Shown piece by piece: positions 1-12,500 of a stretch of 64,000 nt of DNA. Each line of letters begins with the position of its first letter. Position 1 is the stretch's first letter. The notes under the pieces are model-generated. The model was not told where the DNA came from and did not search any database. It saw nothing but the letters and a program-made list of their open reading frames with translations. Origin of the DNA: Epichloe hybrida (taxonomy: Eukaryota; Ascomycota; Sordariomycetes; Hypocreales; Clavicipitaceae); contig JAFEKR010000017.1 of the NCBI GenBank assembly GCA_019022495.1, positions 124,001 through 188,000 on the forward strand. The letters run 5' to 3'. Position numbers and translations under genes: made by a program.

Positions 1-636
1 ATGTCAGGATAAATTCCTTTCCTTTATTATTATAGCCTTATATAATAAGGCGGGATTTCTTGTATAGCAAGTCTATTCCTTTGCCTTTAATCTCTCTGAC
101 TATATGAGAATTAAAGATTCTGTGACCTCTATGCTTCGCTAGGTTATACTTAACGAATTTGAATATATTACGAGCTTGCAGAGCGTTAATCTCAGCTTAA
201 TTAGATTGCTTAAAGGGTTTTCCTAGGGTTATGATCTTCCCTTCTTAGCGAAGTTAAAGAGCAAGGTTTTAATTAGCCTTTTCCTTTACTATAAGGAATA
301 CTATGCTTAGTATCCCTCTAGTTATAACCTCTTAAATAAAGGCCTTCTCTTAATCTTTATTTATAAGTACGTAGAGCTAAACTAGGCTAACGTCTTTCTT
401 AGGGCTATAAGGTTTTCTTTTCCTTACTTTTATTTCTTTAGGATATGGTAATAAGTCTTTAACTTAATGGCTTCCCCTTAGGGCCTTTTAGGCTTTATAA
501 GCCTCTTTATTAGACTCTCCTACACTTATAAATTACACTATAAGGGCCTTTCTTAGTCTCCCTTACTTTCTCTTAGCTAGTATTTATAGCTCTTTACTAT
601 CTTCTATTAGAGAATCTCTTTTGTTAGTAGTAGTTA
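1..636 (-). mobile_element. Outer Copia relic (Copia-2), RT/Gag-side fragment left of the hAT-1 insertion
   Basis: This stretch matches 2810-3440 of Copia-1 closely, in the same minus orientation. It reads as the reverse-transcriptase side of a Ty1/Copia polyprotein; the minus-strand counterpart of 10-70 encodes the QGYNNKGKEF motif of fungal Copia RT. The frame is broken by RIP-type stops. The 8-bp GTTATGTA that closes this piece is the target duplication of hAT-1, and the same element resumes at 9564. Its other LTR lies left of the window. Confidence 0.85.
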
Positions 637-654
637 GTTATGTACAGAGCTTTG

Positions 655-800
655 CACTACACTACACTACATTGTGTAGTATTTGTAGTGTAGTGTAGTA
701 TACTACACTACACTACACACTACACTACACTACATACTACACTACAAGGGAATTTTTTCACTACACTACACTACATGTAGTATTTTGTAGTATTTGTAGT
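655..800. repeat. Subterminal ACTACACTAC/GTAGTGTAG array of hAT-1 (left)
   Basis: Dense direct and inverted copies of a TGTAGTGTAG-like motif follow the left terminus. Similar arrays occur at the right end and at both ends of hAT-2. In hAT elements, clustered subterminal motifs are transposase binding sites, so that role is inferred here. Confidence 0.8.
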
Positions 801-820
801 ATTTATAATTTTTAGTAATA

Positions 821-1023
821 TAATAGCTTATAATAGCTTATAATAGCTTATAATAGCTTATATTAGCTTATATTAGCTTATATTAGCTTTTAATAGCTTT
901 TAATAGCTTATAATAGCTTATAATAGCTTATAATAGCTTATAATAGCTTATAATAGCTTATAATAGCTTATAATAGCTTATAATAGCTTATAATAGCTTA
1001 TAATAGCTTATAATAGCTTATAA
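821..1023. repeat. 10-bp minisatellite TAATAGCTTA, about 20 copies
   Basis: Twenty near-perfect head-to-tail copies of TAATAGCTTA run from 821 to 1020, with TATTAGCTTA and TTTTAATAGC variants in the middle. The reverse-complement motif TAAGCTATTA forms the array at 36014-36097 in hAT-2, so the array is a family trait and not a chance local expansion. Confidence 0.95.
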
Positions 1024-1038
1024 TATTATTAGTGTTAA

Positions 1039-1296
1039 TGTTAGATGCACTAAGGTCCTGCGCAGGTAATAAATCCCGTATAAATTCGAAGTCAATGATA
1101 GTTAGTTAGCTAGCTAGGAAAGAGGGAGAAGGGAGGGAAAGTCTAGATGCTAGAAAAGTAAGCGAAATCCGTATATAGGGCATAAAAGGGGGTAGCGAAT
1201 TAATGCAGCTAATCATATTGCGTGCATCACGCCGGACCCACAATTAGTCTAGTCTTTAGCCATGATTAAACTAATGAAGATCTAAAGGAATTAATA
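1039..1296 (-). repeat. 3' LTR of Copia-1
   Basis: It starts TGTTAGATGCAC and ends GGAATTAATA on the plus strand, where an intact copy would end AACA. It pairs with 7564-7821 at the same length of 258 bp. The inner terminus has decayed by a CA to TA change. Confidence 0.92.
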
Positions 1297-1499
1297 CTAG
1301 TAATCTCTCTTTTTCCTTTATAGCTAAAGAGCTTAAAAACGTAATAAAAATCAGATTAAAGGAAAGTGTATATAAGTGAATCCCTTAATAGGAATCCGCT
1401 GCTCTAATTAGCTATTGTGGCATTAGTTAATTGAATTAATCTATTATTCCTTACCTAAGCTCCTGTTTCCTAATATCGTAGGTCTCTTTACCTATCCTT

Positions 1500-4400
1500 T
1501 AACATGAATTATTAATTCGTTCGAATTAATTAAAGAGGAAAGTAATAAATTTAGTAATGCTTTTGTTATTATATCTGCCGGATTGTTGTTGCTATTAATC
1601 CACCTAACTTCGTAGATCTTATGCCTTTTGTATAATTAACAAAGAGCTATAATATTAATTATTAGTCTTTTCTCCTTTGTGGTTCCTAGCTTTATAAGAT
1701 ATTTATATAACGAAAAAGAATTAGTATAGAGAATTATAGGAATTCGAGGCATCTTTAATCAATCCGTGATCTAATGTAAAGTTATGGAAATCGCGTAGGT
1801 AATATTTATGCCTTAAACTATACTATATAACTTAGAGGTAAGCGCGCTATAAGTAACTCTCTTACTCTTTATTAAGCTATATGTGATAATGTTACCTTTT
1901 ATAATAAAGGTATTATTATCTTGTATTATCTTATTGCTAATCATAATCACGTATCTAATCTATAAGCTTAAATCCTTGTTATTAGCAAGCGATCTATTTA
2001 TAAATATAAAGAGCTTTGCCTCTTTAAGAACCAAAGGAATGTATTATAGTTCGCGTTATTAATTCTTAATCTGCTATTTAAGGCGTTTATTAAGGCATGT
2101 AATATCTTCCCTAAAGGGTTCTTAGTGTTAAGCTGTAATTAAAAGGTTATATAAAGCCTCCAGTTAATATATAGTTATAATGTAGCTTCCTCGCGCTTGT
2201 TACTCTATGTAATCTTGCTTTACTATTAAGGATTAAGGATTAACTTTCTTAATCTTCTAACTCTAACCTTTCTAGGTTAAGATTAGCGAATTATTAGTGC
2301 TCTAGGTTAAGATATAGCTATTAAAGATAAGGGGGTTCTTGGCGGTTAATTATTGCTTTTCTTTAGCTATAAAATTAGCCTTCTAGAGCTCTTTCTCTTC
2401 TTTTTAGAAGAAGTTATTATTACTTAGGCCTAATGTATTATTGGTTTGTATTCTAACAATACTAAAGAGATTCTTATTATTTAGGGCTATGATTAATAAG
2501 TAGGGATTATAGGTTAAGGTTGTTATATTAAGGTTATCCCTATGGTAATGGAAGTACGTTGCCTACCAGTGGGTTCTAGCCTCTGCAATCCTGTAAAGAG
2601 GTCTAATTAATTTAATTATAGTCCCTTCTAGAAAGAGATATGTAATTTGCTTTAGTAGTCTTATGATAATTAGCCTTGTTAGCATTATGTGCGATTGAGT
2701 GTAGGCTTACGTAATATCGCGAATCTAAAGGTAAATGCCTCTTTTTCTTAATAATAAAGCAATAGCTATGATGAGTTATTAGCTTGCTTGTTGTATTATT
2801 AGCGATTGCGTTAGGATGAATTCCTTTCCTTTGTTATTATAGCCTTATATAATAAGATAAGATTTCTTGTATAGCAAATCCGTTCCTTTGCCTTTGATCT
2901 CTCTGACTATACGAGAATTAAAGATTCTATAACCTCTGTGCTTTGCTAGGTTAAACTTAATGAATTTAAACACATTATAAGCTTATAGAGCGTTAATCTT
3001 AGCTTAATTAGACTGCTTAAAGGGTTTTCCTAGGGTTATAATCCTTCCTTCTTAGCAAAGCTAAAGGGCAAGGTTCTAATTAGCCTCTTCCTTTGCTATA
3101 AGGAATACTATGCTTAGTATCCCTCTGGTTATAATCTCTTAAATAAAGGCCTTCTCTTAATCTTTGTTTATAAGTACGTAAAGCTAAACTAGGCTAATGT
3201 CCTTCTTAGGGCTATAAGGTCTTCTTTTCCTTACTTTTGTTCCTTTAGGGTATAGTAATAAGTCTTTAACTTAATAGCTTCCCCTTAGGGCCTTTTAGGC
3301 TTTATAAGCCTCTTTATCAGACTCTCTTACACTTATAAATTACACTATAAGGGCCTTTCTTAGTCTCCCTTACTTTCTCTTAGCTAGTATTTGCTACTCT
3401 TTATTATCTTCTATTAGAGAATCTCTTTTATTAGTAGTAGTTAGTTATATAGTTACTTTTTTCTTTGCGTTACTAGGCTTTATCTCCTGCTACTCTAGCG
3501 TGTTATAGGGCTTTATCTCCTACTACTCTAGTCCCTTTATAATATATAAGTCTTTATAATAAGGCTTTACTACTATAGAGCAAAACTTTGCTAGGCCATA
3601 GGGTATATTAATAGTATAAGTCTCTCTATTAGTAGTAAGTAGCTTATATAGGCTATACTAGCTACCTTTCTCTTTTTATATATATATATTAGCTTATAGG
3701 GGTAGCTAATGTATAGGTGCTGTGTTAGGGCTGTTCTAGGCTCTAAGGGCATTATAGACTTACTATAAAGCTAGAAGACATTAGACTTTATCTATTACCT
3801 TATGAATTACCTTAGCATATTGAATAATAGAGACGCTTAGCGGCGACTTATCTATTATCTGTGAGTAGCCTCTAAAGACTAGTATAGTTAGAATAATACT
3901 ATTTAGGCCTATAGAGTTATTAATAGCCTTAATAGCTATTTAGAGGCATTGCTCTAGCGCGAGATCCGTTCTAATTAAGTCTATAATAATATTATAGGCT
4001 TAGCGTAGAGGTCTGTGGTATCTCTTAACCTTTCTAATGCTATTATAGGCTTTAATTAGCATCTTACTAGTTTTAATTAATATTAATTAAGCATAATATC
4101 TAAACTTAGCGGAAGCGAAGTTATTGCTAGTATTATAAATAATCTAATCTAGAGGTCTAAGATAAGTATTAATCTAATATTCGCGGATTGTATCCTAGAT
4201 ATCTTAAGCCTTCTGCTTCTTTAGATTAAGGAATTAGGCTACCTAGAATAATATTGCTAAATTAATAATGTGAAGCACTAGTTAGCTATTGATTTGCATG
4301 ATATTAACAATAATCTTGTAGTTGAATTCGTGGTTATCTTTAATTGTGAACTTAAATTAACTAGGGGCCTTTCTATGTATCTAGTAATAGTAGTAGACTT

Positions 4401-6850
4401 TAGTTAATTCCTTAATTACCTAGTGCTTAACTTTATGACTAGCTTAGTAAAGGATCTTTATAAGTTATTAAACAGAAGGATAACTAAGTTAATAATATAA
4501 TTAACGGATATCTCCTTCTAAAAGGTAGAAGGCAACTATTTCCTTTGCTTCTAGTAACCACTAAGGATATCCCTATTATCACATAATAAGTATAGTCTTA
4601 TTACCTTAGATAAGCACGTTAGCAAGGTTATTAATCTTAACTTATATCTTATCTATATTAGTAATTAAGAAGAGAAAGGGGGTAGCTATGTTAAGGACGT
4701 AGAATTTAAGCTCTCCGAGTTCTATAGGTATATAAAGGATTCCTCTTATAACCACTAATCTAGCGCTAAATATAATAATTTAGGGTTCACAGGGGGTTAC
4801 CTTTAATAAAGGCATTAATCTTAATAAAGCCTTTACTTATACCTCTTCTATAGTTAACTTTCCTATAGCGCTAGTGTTAGGCATAATCCCTCTAAAAACC
4901 TCTTTAGAATAGCATTCTTTAGAGATATAGTAAATTAAGCCTTTATCACACTCTTATAGCTTATAAAGCTTCTACCTAAGGAATATATGTTAGAAGGCTT
5001 AATTATTTAGGGTCACAAGGATATTAATATTAGCGGCGTTGTGGTTAGTCTGTAATCCAGAGTAGAAGAATTATATAATACTTAGGTATACTATTAATAG
5101 TAGCTCCTTTATATTATTATTATTATCTTTAGCTTCTGTATAGGCTAAAAGATATAATTCCTAATTCTAACCTAAGCCTTTATTAGGCTTATTATTATCT
5201 TACCCTTTATAGGAGGTAAGGAATACCTAGAATCTCTTCTCTAAAGGGGGTATATAATATGTTTTACTAGCTTACTAGTAGTCCTTTTCCTTTTAATATT
5301 CTTTAGTAAAGTAATTAGAAAACTAGTAGCTGCTCTTACTGTATATAAAGTAGCGCTTAGTGCTTAGCCTAGGGCTTTACCTATAATAGCTTCCTCCGCT
5401 ATAAGGGGATAATTACTATCTGTACTAATAATTAGTAAATATAGCCTCTAGAGGGTCTCCTTATTAGTACTAAAGGTATTAGGACTTCTTATTTAATTCT
5501 ATAATAGTAATTACCTTATAGAGATCTCTAGTAAGACTCTTAAAGCCTATAGAGTGTATATATTCTACTATCTAACATTTAGGCACACTAGTTATAGTAT
5601 TTAAGGCTTGCTTATAGAGTTTAGTATTTACTATCTTAGCAGGGTATAGGCCTCTGTGGATCTTCTTAAGGGTTAATAATATAATCTTAAGGCACTTAAG
5701 CTTGCTTTTATTAGGGTTCCTCTTAATTATACTCTTTAGCGTTATGCTACTCTATTTATAGTAATAGAATTACTAGTTACTTTCTATCTTAAAGCATTAA
5801 TAGATATAAGTAATTATCTCTTTATAGGAATAGTTATTCCTAAAGAGGTAATTAAGGTAGTATTACTTAGTATTACCTATTAATATAATAAGGAAAGCCT
5901 TCTAATAATATATTTAAGGAAGGTTAATTCTATTACACTTATTTTTAAAGAGCGTGATCTTTAGTGTTAAGAAGTTATATAGCTTTCCACTATAGTAGTT
6001 ACTATCCTTATATATCTTTATAAGCTCTAAGATTTTCTTTATAATCTAATCTTTAGAGGGGAATTGCTATAAAGGCATAATTTATTATAAATAATAGTCC
6101 ACTAGTTATTCTTAATAATGATTATCTAGATAGAGCTGTTAATATAATAGGGATTATTATAGGGGTTCTTATAAGGGTTTAAGTAATCTCTAGGGTTAGG
6201 GAAGGTTAATTTCTAGGGTAGGTTATTAGGGCTATTAATGTTAAGGTTCTAGGGGTTTGGAAGATTATAGTCTTTCTTATAATCTTTCCTATAACTAAAG
6301 GGGTATTAAGGTTTAATAAAGTACTTCCTTAAGTAATGCTAGGATTAAATATCCTAGGCCTTGCCTAATGAGAACGCTGTGATCTCGTAAAGAATTACGT
6401 AATTCTCTAATAACATTCTTAGATACCCTTTTAAAGGTGTCTTTAGACTAGCCTTTAAAGTCTTCTTAGAATAATTCCTATAGGTTATTATCTCTCTATC
6501 CTTAATGCTTACTAAGGTTAATAAATCTTGTGATCTAGTTGTTAAGCTTAAGCTATATAGTAGTCTCTGGATCTAGCTTAATAGATTCTTTCTAGTTATA
6601 TAAGAATTTATAAGTAAGCTATTAAAGGCATAGGGGTAATTTATGCCTTTAAGGTCTCTTAGGGGTAATAATTAGAGCCTTGCTATTACTAGTAACCTTT
6701 ACTCTTATGGAGGGTCTAGATTCCTCTACTATCTTTAACTATAAAAGGAATGTTACTAATTTGTTATTTTTACTACTAATTAAGCTCCTATGTTTGCCTA
6801 TTACTATTATAAGGTTCTTCTTTTATATTTTAGGAGCGTTATTACTCTAA
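1500..6850 (-). pseudogene. Copia-1 Gag-Pol relic (zinc knuckle, integrase, RT, RNase H)
   Basis: Read on the minus strand, the order is that of Ty1/Copia. A degraded zinc knuckle lies near 5296-5357. The integrase core, with the VDI-like strand at about 4260-4340 and a GPLD-type motif, lies at about 4130-4190. RT has the QGYNNKG motif at about 2820-2880, and its catalytic box at about 2425-2460 now reads QTNNTLGL. RNase H ends with a WINGNNNLAD-like motif at 1576-1625. The Asp-Asp pair of RT has become Asn-Asn, as expected of TpG to TpA changes. Stops are mostly TAA/TAG at former Gln codons. No functional protein can be made. Confidence 0.85.
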
Positions 6851-7563
6851 TGAAATCAGAAGATTATGAAAATAGGAAAAACAGAAGAAAAAGCAGCGGA
6901 AGTAGTAAAAGTAGCAATAAGAATAAAGTAATAAGAATAAATTACTAGAGATAAAGAAAGTAATAGAAGTTCTAAAAGTAACTAGAAAATAATAGGAAAA
7001 GTAATAAGGGAATAATAGGAATTACTACTTCCTGTTTTTTGTGAAAAGAAGGGAAGGAGGTAATCTCTCTCTCTTACTAATAAGTATAAGGCAAATAGCA
7101 CTAATAATAAAGGGGGCAAAAAACAAGCCGTAAATACTTGTACAAATAGATTAAAGGTCTATTAGATAAAGGGAATATTTATAGAGAAGTTATAGATATA
7201 TTAGCTAGCTTAGCTAAGGTTATTTAATATTAGGTTTGAAATAAATGCCTTGCAGCAATAGATTTAGTTAGTTAGTTAGTTTTCTTATAATGGATAATAA
7301 AATCGATAATTAATAATAATATCCTAGATAGATATAATAAAGTTATATCCCTAAGCCTAAGGGTTAATAGATTAATTCCTTAGAAGCCTAATAAGCCTAT
7401 AACTAGGATTCTAGTCTTTTCCTTTAGCACACTTATGTAGTTATGCCTCTCTATTATAATAACTATTATGGCATAATAAGGGGTAGTAGTAGTAGCGTCT
7501 ATAAAAATGTCTCTTCTTATAATACTTAGCTTATCTATAGTTATAAAGTTAACCACTAATTAG

Positions 7564-7821
7564 TGTTAGATACACTAAGGTCCTATATAGGTAATAAATC
7601 CCGTATAAATTCGAAGTTAATGATAGTTAGTTAGCTAGCTAGGAAAGAGGGAGAAAGGAGGGAAAGTCTAGATGCTAGAAAAGTGAGCGAAATCTGTATG
7701 TGGGGCATAAAAGGGGGTGGCGAATTAATGCAGCTAATCATATCGCGTGCATCGCGCCGGACCCACAATTGGTCCGGTCTTTGGCCACGATTGAACTAAT
7801 GAAGATCCGAAGGAATCAACA
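7564..7821 (-). repeat. 5' LTR of Copia-1
   Basis: It runs from TGTTAGATACAC to GGAATCAACA on the plus strand, and its outer end is followed by duplication GTTAA. It should carry the promoter of the minus-strand element. It retains more CpG and CpA than the 3' LTR. Confidence 0.92.
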
Positions 7822-7987
7822 GTTAAAGTTTAATTAAAATTAAATAGTAAATAAGTAACTAAAATATAAATATAAATAAGTATAAGGAAATTACTATAGA
7901 AAAAGCTATACTTTTTAATTACTTAGTATTTTAAGCTTTTTAAATATATTAATAAAATAAAATACTTTTCTTTCTTATATATATTAT

Positions 7988-8152
7988 AATAGTAATAATA
8001 GTAATAATAGTAATAATAGTAATAATAGTAATAATAGTAATAATAGTAATAATAGTAATAATAGTAATAATAGTAATAATAGTAGTAATAGTAATAATAG
8101 TAATAATAGTAATAATAGTAGTAGTAGTAGTAATAGTAGTAATAGTAATAAT
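7988..8152. repeat. 9-bp microsatellite (AATAATAGT)n inside hAT-1
   Basis: A head-to-tail array of AATAATAGT gives way to pure AGT repeats near 8084-8140. It lies between the Copia-1 insertion and the 100-bp satellite. Confidence 0.95.
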
Positions 8153-8230
8153 AAATTTAATATCTCTTTTTAAGAAATAATTCTATAACTAATTAAAAAA
8201 AAGTATAAACTCTAAGTAAAAGGCAACTAT

Positions 8231-8730
8231 AAGGACCCACTTTAGACCCACTTTTATTAATTCCTTCTTTTTCTAAGACTAGATTATAGAAAAAAGCATA
8301 AAAGTTATTAGGAAGTAGAGGTATAATTATAAGGACCCACTTTAGATCCACTTTTATTAATACCTCCTTATTCTAAGACTAGATTATAGAAAAAGCATAA
8401 AAGTTATTAGGAAGTTAAGGTATAATTAGTAAGACCCACTTTAGATCCACTTTTATTAATACCTCCTTTTTCTAAGACGAGATTATAGAAAAAGCATAAA
8501 AGTTATTAGGAAGTTAAGGTATAATTAGTAAGACCCATTTTAGACCCACTTTTTATTAATACCTCCTTTTTCTAAGACTAGATTATAGAAAAAAGCATAA
8601 AAGTTATTAGGAAGTAGAGGTATAATTATAAGGACCCACTTTAGACCCACTTTTATTAATATATCTTTTTCTTTAGACTAAATTATAGAAAAAGCATAGA
8701 AACTATTAGTAAATAAAAGATATAGTTAAT
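8231..8730. repeat. 100-bp satellite, five units, in hAT-1
   Basis: Units begin with AAGGACCCACTTT or AAGACCCACTTT at about 8231, 8331, 8431, 8530 and 8630. Each continues with a second GACCCACTTTTATT and a block containing AGCATAAAAGTTATTAGGAAG. The last unit is degraded. A satellite of almost the same period and the same GACCCACTTTTATT start occurs in hAT-2. Confidence 0.92.
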
Positions 8731-9427
8731 AAGGTTTACTTTTAAACTTACTTTTTAGTATAATATATAGCTAAGTAAGTAAGCTAAAAATAGTATATAT
8801 TCTTAAGCTTACTTTTAAAGCTTTTTTTTCTAATTTTAGTAATAAAGGAAAATATATTATATTTCTTTTTAATATTATAAGAATAATATTCTAGCTACTT
8901 TTTAAAGCTTTTTTAAGGGTTTTTACATTTCTTTTAACTTAAAAAACCTAAAAACTTAATATAATTATTTATAATTATAATAAAAGAAATATATAGCTAA
9001 AAACCCTTCTATAATATAAAGTAAAAATTTTTATTTATTATAAATAGCTTATCTTTATAAATATATTATTATTAGATTTATTATCCTATTTATATATAAT
9101 AGTAAATAATTTCTTTAGGGTAAATCTTAGATTTAAAGTAAAAAAAGTATATTAAAATGAATATTAAATCTAATTAAAAGGCTAGAAAGATAAAACAACC
9201 TTTAGAATTTAAGAAATAAATAGAGTTACATAGTAATACTAAAAATACTATACTTAGCTACCCTATTCCTATTATAAGCTTAATAGTTTAAATAAGTATA
9301 AACTTTAAAGATTTATAACTAAATAACTAAATTCTAATAAAAAAGAAAGCTAATATTAAGTTAATAAAGAAAAATCTAAAGAATATTATAAGATATTAAT
9401 ATGCCCCACTTTTATTTTTAGCCTTAT
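8731..9427. other. AT-rich filler of hAT-1, no gene
   Basis: This stretch is extremely AT-rich with no open frame, no recognisable domain and no clear tandem repeat. It belongs to hAT-1 by position. Confidence 0.6.
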
Positions 9428-9560
9428 ACTACATGTAGTATTTGTAGTGTAGTGTAGTATTTACTACACTACACTACATACTACACTACACTACAATTCA
9501 CTACACTACATACTACAAGGAAAGTCAAAATACTACATTTACTACACTACATGTAAAGCT
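9428..9560. repeat. Subterminal TGTAGTGTAG array of hAT-1 (right)
   Basis: Mixed-orientation copies of the same motif as at 655-800 end directly at the right terminal inverted repeat. Confidence 0.8.
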
Positions 9561-9563
9561 CTG

Positions 9564-12500
9564 GTTATGTAACTCCTTCTTCCTTTACGTCACTTAGCTA
9601 TTGCTCTAGTGAATTATAGGGCTTTATCTCCTGCTACTCTAGCCCCTCTGTGGTATATAGGTTTTTATAATAGGGCTTTACTACTATAGAGTAGAACTTC
9701 GCTAGGCTATAGGGTATATTAATAGTATAGGTCTCTCTATTAGTAGTAAGTAGCTTATACGGGCTATGCTAGCTACCTTTCTCTCTCTACATATATATAT
9801 TAGCCTACAAAGGTAACTAATATATAGGCACTGTGTTAGGACTATTCTAGGCTCTAAGGGCGTTATAGACTTGCTATGAAGCTAGATAGTGGCAGACTTT
9901 ATTAGTGGCTTTACGAATTACTTTAGCACGTTAAATAATAGAGACGCTTAGTAGTAACTTGTCTATTATTTACAGGTAGCCTCCGAAGACTAGTAAGGTT
10001 AGGATAATACTGTTTAGGCCTGTAGAGTTATTAATTGCTTTAATAGCTATTTAAAGACGTTGTTCTAGTATAAGTTCCGTTCTAATTAAGTCTATAATAA
10101 TGTTATAAGCTTAGCGTAAAGGTCTATAATATCTCTTAACCTTTCTAATGCTATTATAGGCTTTAATTAGTATCTTATTAGTCTTAATTAATATTAGTTA
10201 AGCATAGTGCTTAAACTTAGCGGAAGTGAAGTTATTGCTAGCGTTATGTATAATCCATTCTGGAGGTCCGAGATAAGTGTTAATCTAATATTCGCGGATT
10301 ACGTCCTAGATATCTTAAGCCTTCTGCTTCTTTAGATTAAGGAATTAGGCTACTTAGAATAAGGTTACTAAATTAATGATGTAAAGCACTAGTTAGCTAT
10401 TGATTTGCACGATATTAATGATAATCTTATAGTTAAATTCGTGGTTATCTTTAATTATAAACTTAAATTAACTAGGGGCCTTTCTATGTATCTAGTAATA
10501 GTAGTAGACTTTAGTTAATTCCTTAATTACCTAGTGTTTAACTTTATAACTAGCTTAGTAAAGGATCTTTATAAGTTATTAAACGGAAGGGTAACTAAGT
10601 TAATGATGTAATTAACGGATATCTCCTTCTAAAAGGTAGAAGGCAACTATTTCTCTTGCTTCTAGTAATTACTAAGGATAGCCCTATTGTCATATGATAA
10701 GTATAGTCTTGTTGCCTTAGATAAGTATATTAGTAAGGTTATTAATCTTGACTTATATTTTATTTATATTAGTAATTAAGAAGAGGAAGGGGGTAGCTAT
10801 ATTAAGGATATAGAATTTAAGCTCTCTAAGTTCTATAGGTATATAAAGGATTCCTCTTATAACTACTAATCTAGCGCTAAATATAATAATTTAGGGTTTG
10901 TAAGGGGTTACCTTTAATAAAGGTATTAATCTTAATAGAGCCATTACCTATGCCTCTCCTATAGTTAACTTTCCTATAGTGCTAGTGTTAGGTATAATCC
11001 CTCTAAAGACCTCTTTAAAATAATATTCTTTAGAGATATAGTAAATTAAGCCTTTATTATACTCTTATAGCTTATAAAGCTCCTACCTAAGGAATATATG
11101 TTAGAAGGCTTAATTATTTAGGGTCATAAGGATATTAATATTAGTAGCGTTGTAGTTAGTCTGTAATCCAGAGTAGAAGAATTATGTAATACTTAGGTAT
11201 ACTATTAATAGTAGCTCCTTTATATTATTATTATTATCTTTAGCTTCTATATAAGCCATAAGATATGCTTTCTAATTCTTACCTAAGCCTTTATTAGGCT
11301 TATTATTATTTTACCCTTTATAGGAGGCAAGGAATACCTAGAATCTCTTCTCTAAAGGGGGTATATAATATGTTTTACTAGCCTACTAGCAGTCCTTTTC
11401 CTTTTAGTATTCTTTAGTAAAGTAATTAGAGAACTAGCAGCTGCTCTTACCGCATATAAAGTAGCGTTTAGTGCTTAGCCTAGGGCTTTATTTATAATAG
11501 CTTCCTCCGCCGCGGGGGGATGATTACTATCTGTACTAATAATTAGTAAACATAGCCTCTAGAGGGTCTCCTTATTAGTACTAAAGGTATTAGGAGGGCT
11601 TCTTATTTAATTCCGTAATAGTAATTACTTTGCGAAGGTCTCTAGTAAGACTCTTAAAGCTTACGGAGTATATATATTTTACTATCTAATATTCAGGCAT
11701 ACTAGCTATAGCGTTTAAGGCCTACTTATAGAGTTTAGTATTTACTATTTTAGTAAGGTATAGGCCTCTATAGATTTTCTTAAGGGTTAATAATATAATC
11801 TTAAGGCACTTAAGCTTGCTTTTATTAGGGTTCTTCTTAATTATACTCTTTAGTATTATACTACTTTACTTATAGTAATAGAATTACTAGTTACTTTCTA
11901 TCTTAAAGCGCTAATAGATATAAGTAATTATCTCTTTATAGGAATAGTTATTCCTAAAGAGGTAATTAAGGTAGTATTACTTAGTATTACCTATTAATAG
12001 GATAGGGAAAGCCTTCTAATAATATATTTAAGGAAGGTTAATTCTATTATACTTATTTTTAAAGAGCGTAATCTTTAGTGTTAAGAAGTTATATAGCTTT
12101 TTACTATAGTGGTTACTATCCTTATATATCTTTATAAGCTCTAAGATCTTCTTTATAATCTAATTTTCGGAGGGGAATTGCTATAAAGGCATAATTTATT
12201 ATGAATAACGGTCTACTAGTTATTCTTAATAATAATTATCTAGATAGAGCTGTTAATATAATAGGGATTATTGCGGGGGTTCTTATAAGGGTTTAAGTAA
12301 TCTCTAGGGTTAGGGAAAGTTAATTTCTAGGGTAGGTTATTAGGGCTATTAATATTAAGGCTCTAGGGGTTTAGAAGATTATGGTCTTTCTTATAATCTT
12401 TCCTGTGACTAAAGGGGTATTAAGGTTTAATAAAGCACTTCCTTAAGGGATACTAGGATTAAATATTCTAGGCCTTGCCTAATAAGGACGCCGTAATCTT

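Larger units (their letters stand above)
1039..7821 (-). mobile_element. Complete Ty1/Copia retrotransposon (Copia-1), RIP-inactivated
   Basis: The 6783-bp element has 258-bp LTRs at 1039-1296 and 7564-7821 and identical 5-bp duplications GTTAA at 1034-1038 and 7822-7826. It lies on the minus strand: the Gag side is near 6800 and the RNase H side near 1550. It is nested in hAT-1, so it is younger than that element. It is less mutated than the Gypsy relics, yet all reading frames are closed. Copia-2, Copia-3 and Copia-4 belong to the same family. Confidence 0.93.
645..9563. mobile_element. hAT-like non-autonomous DNA transposon (hAT-1), split by Copia-1
   Basis: The termini are CAGAGCTTTGCA on the left and TGTAAAGCTCTG on the right, an inverted repeat of about 11 bp with one mismatch. 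They are flanked by identical 8-bp duplications GTTATGTA at 637-644 and 9564-9571. An 8-bp duplication plus CAGAG termini is diagnostic of the hAT superfamily. Without the nested Copia-1 and its duplicated 5 bp the element was about 2.1 kb. It holds no transposase frame. It consists of subterminal TGTAGTGTAG motifs, a 10-bp minisatellite beside the left end, a 9-bp microsatellite and a 100-bp satellite. It must be mobilised in trans, if at all. Confidence 0.85.

Noticed and set aside
645..9563. hAT-1 as a single 8.9-kb autonomous transposon
   Set aside because: Most of its length is the nested Copia-1, proven by its own LTRs and GTTAA duplication. The original element was about 2.1 kb with no transposase.
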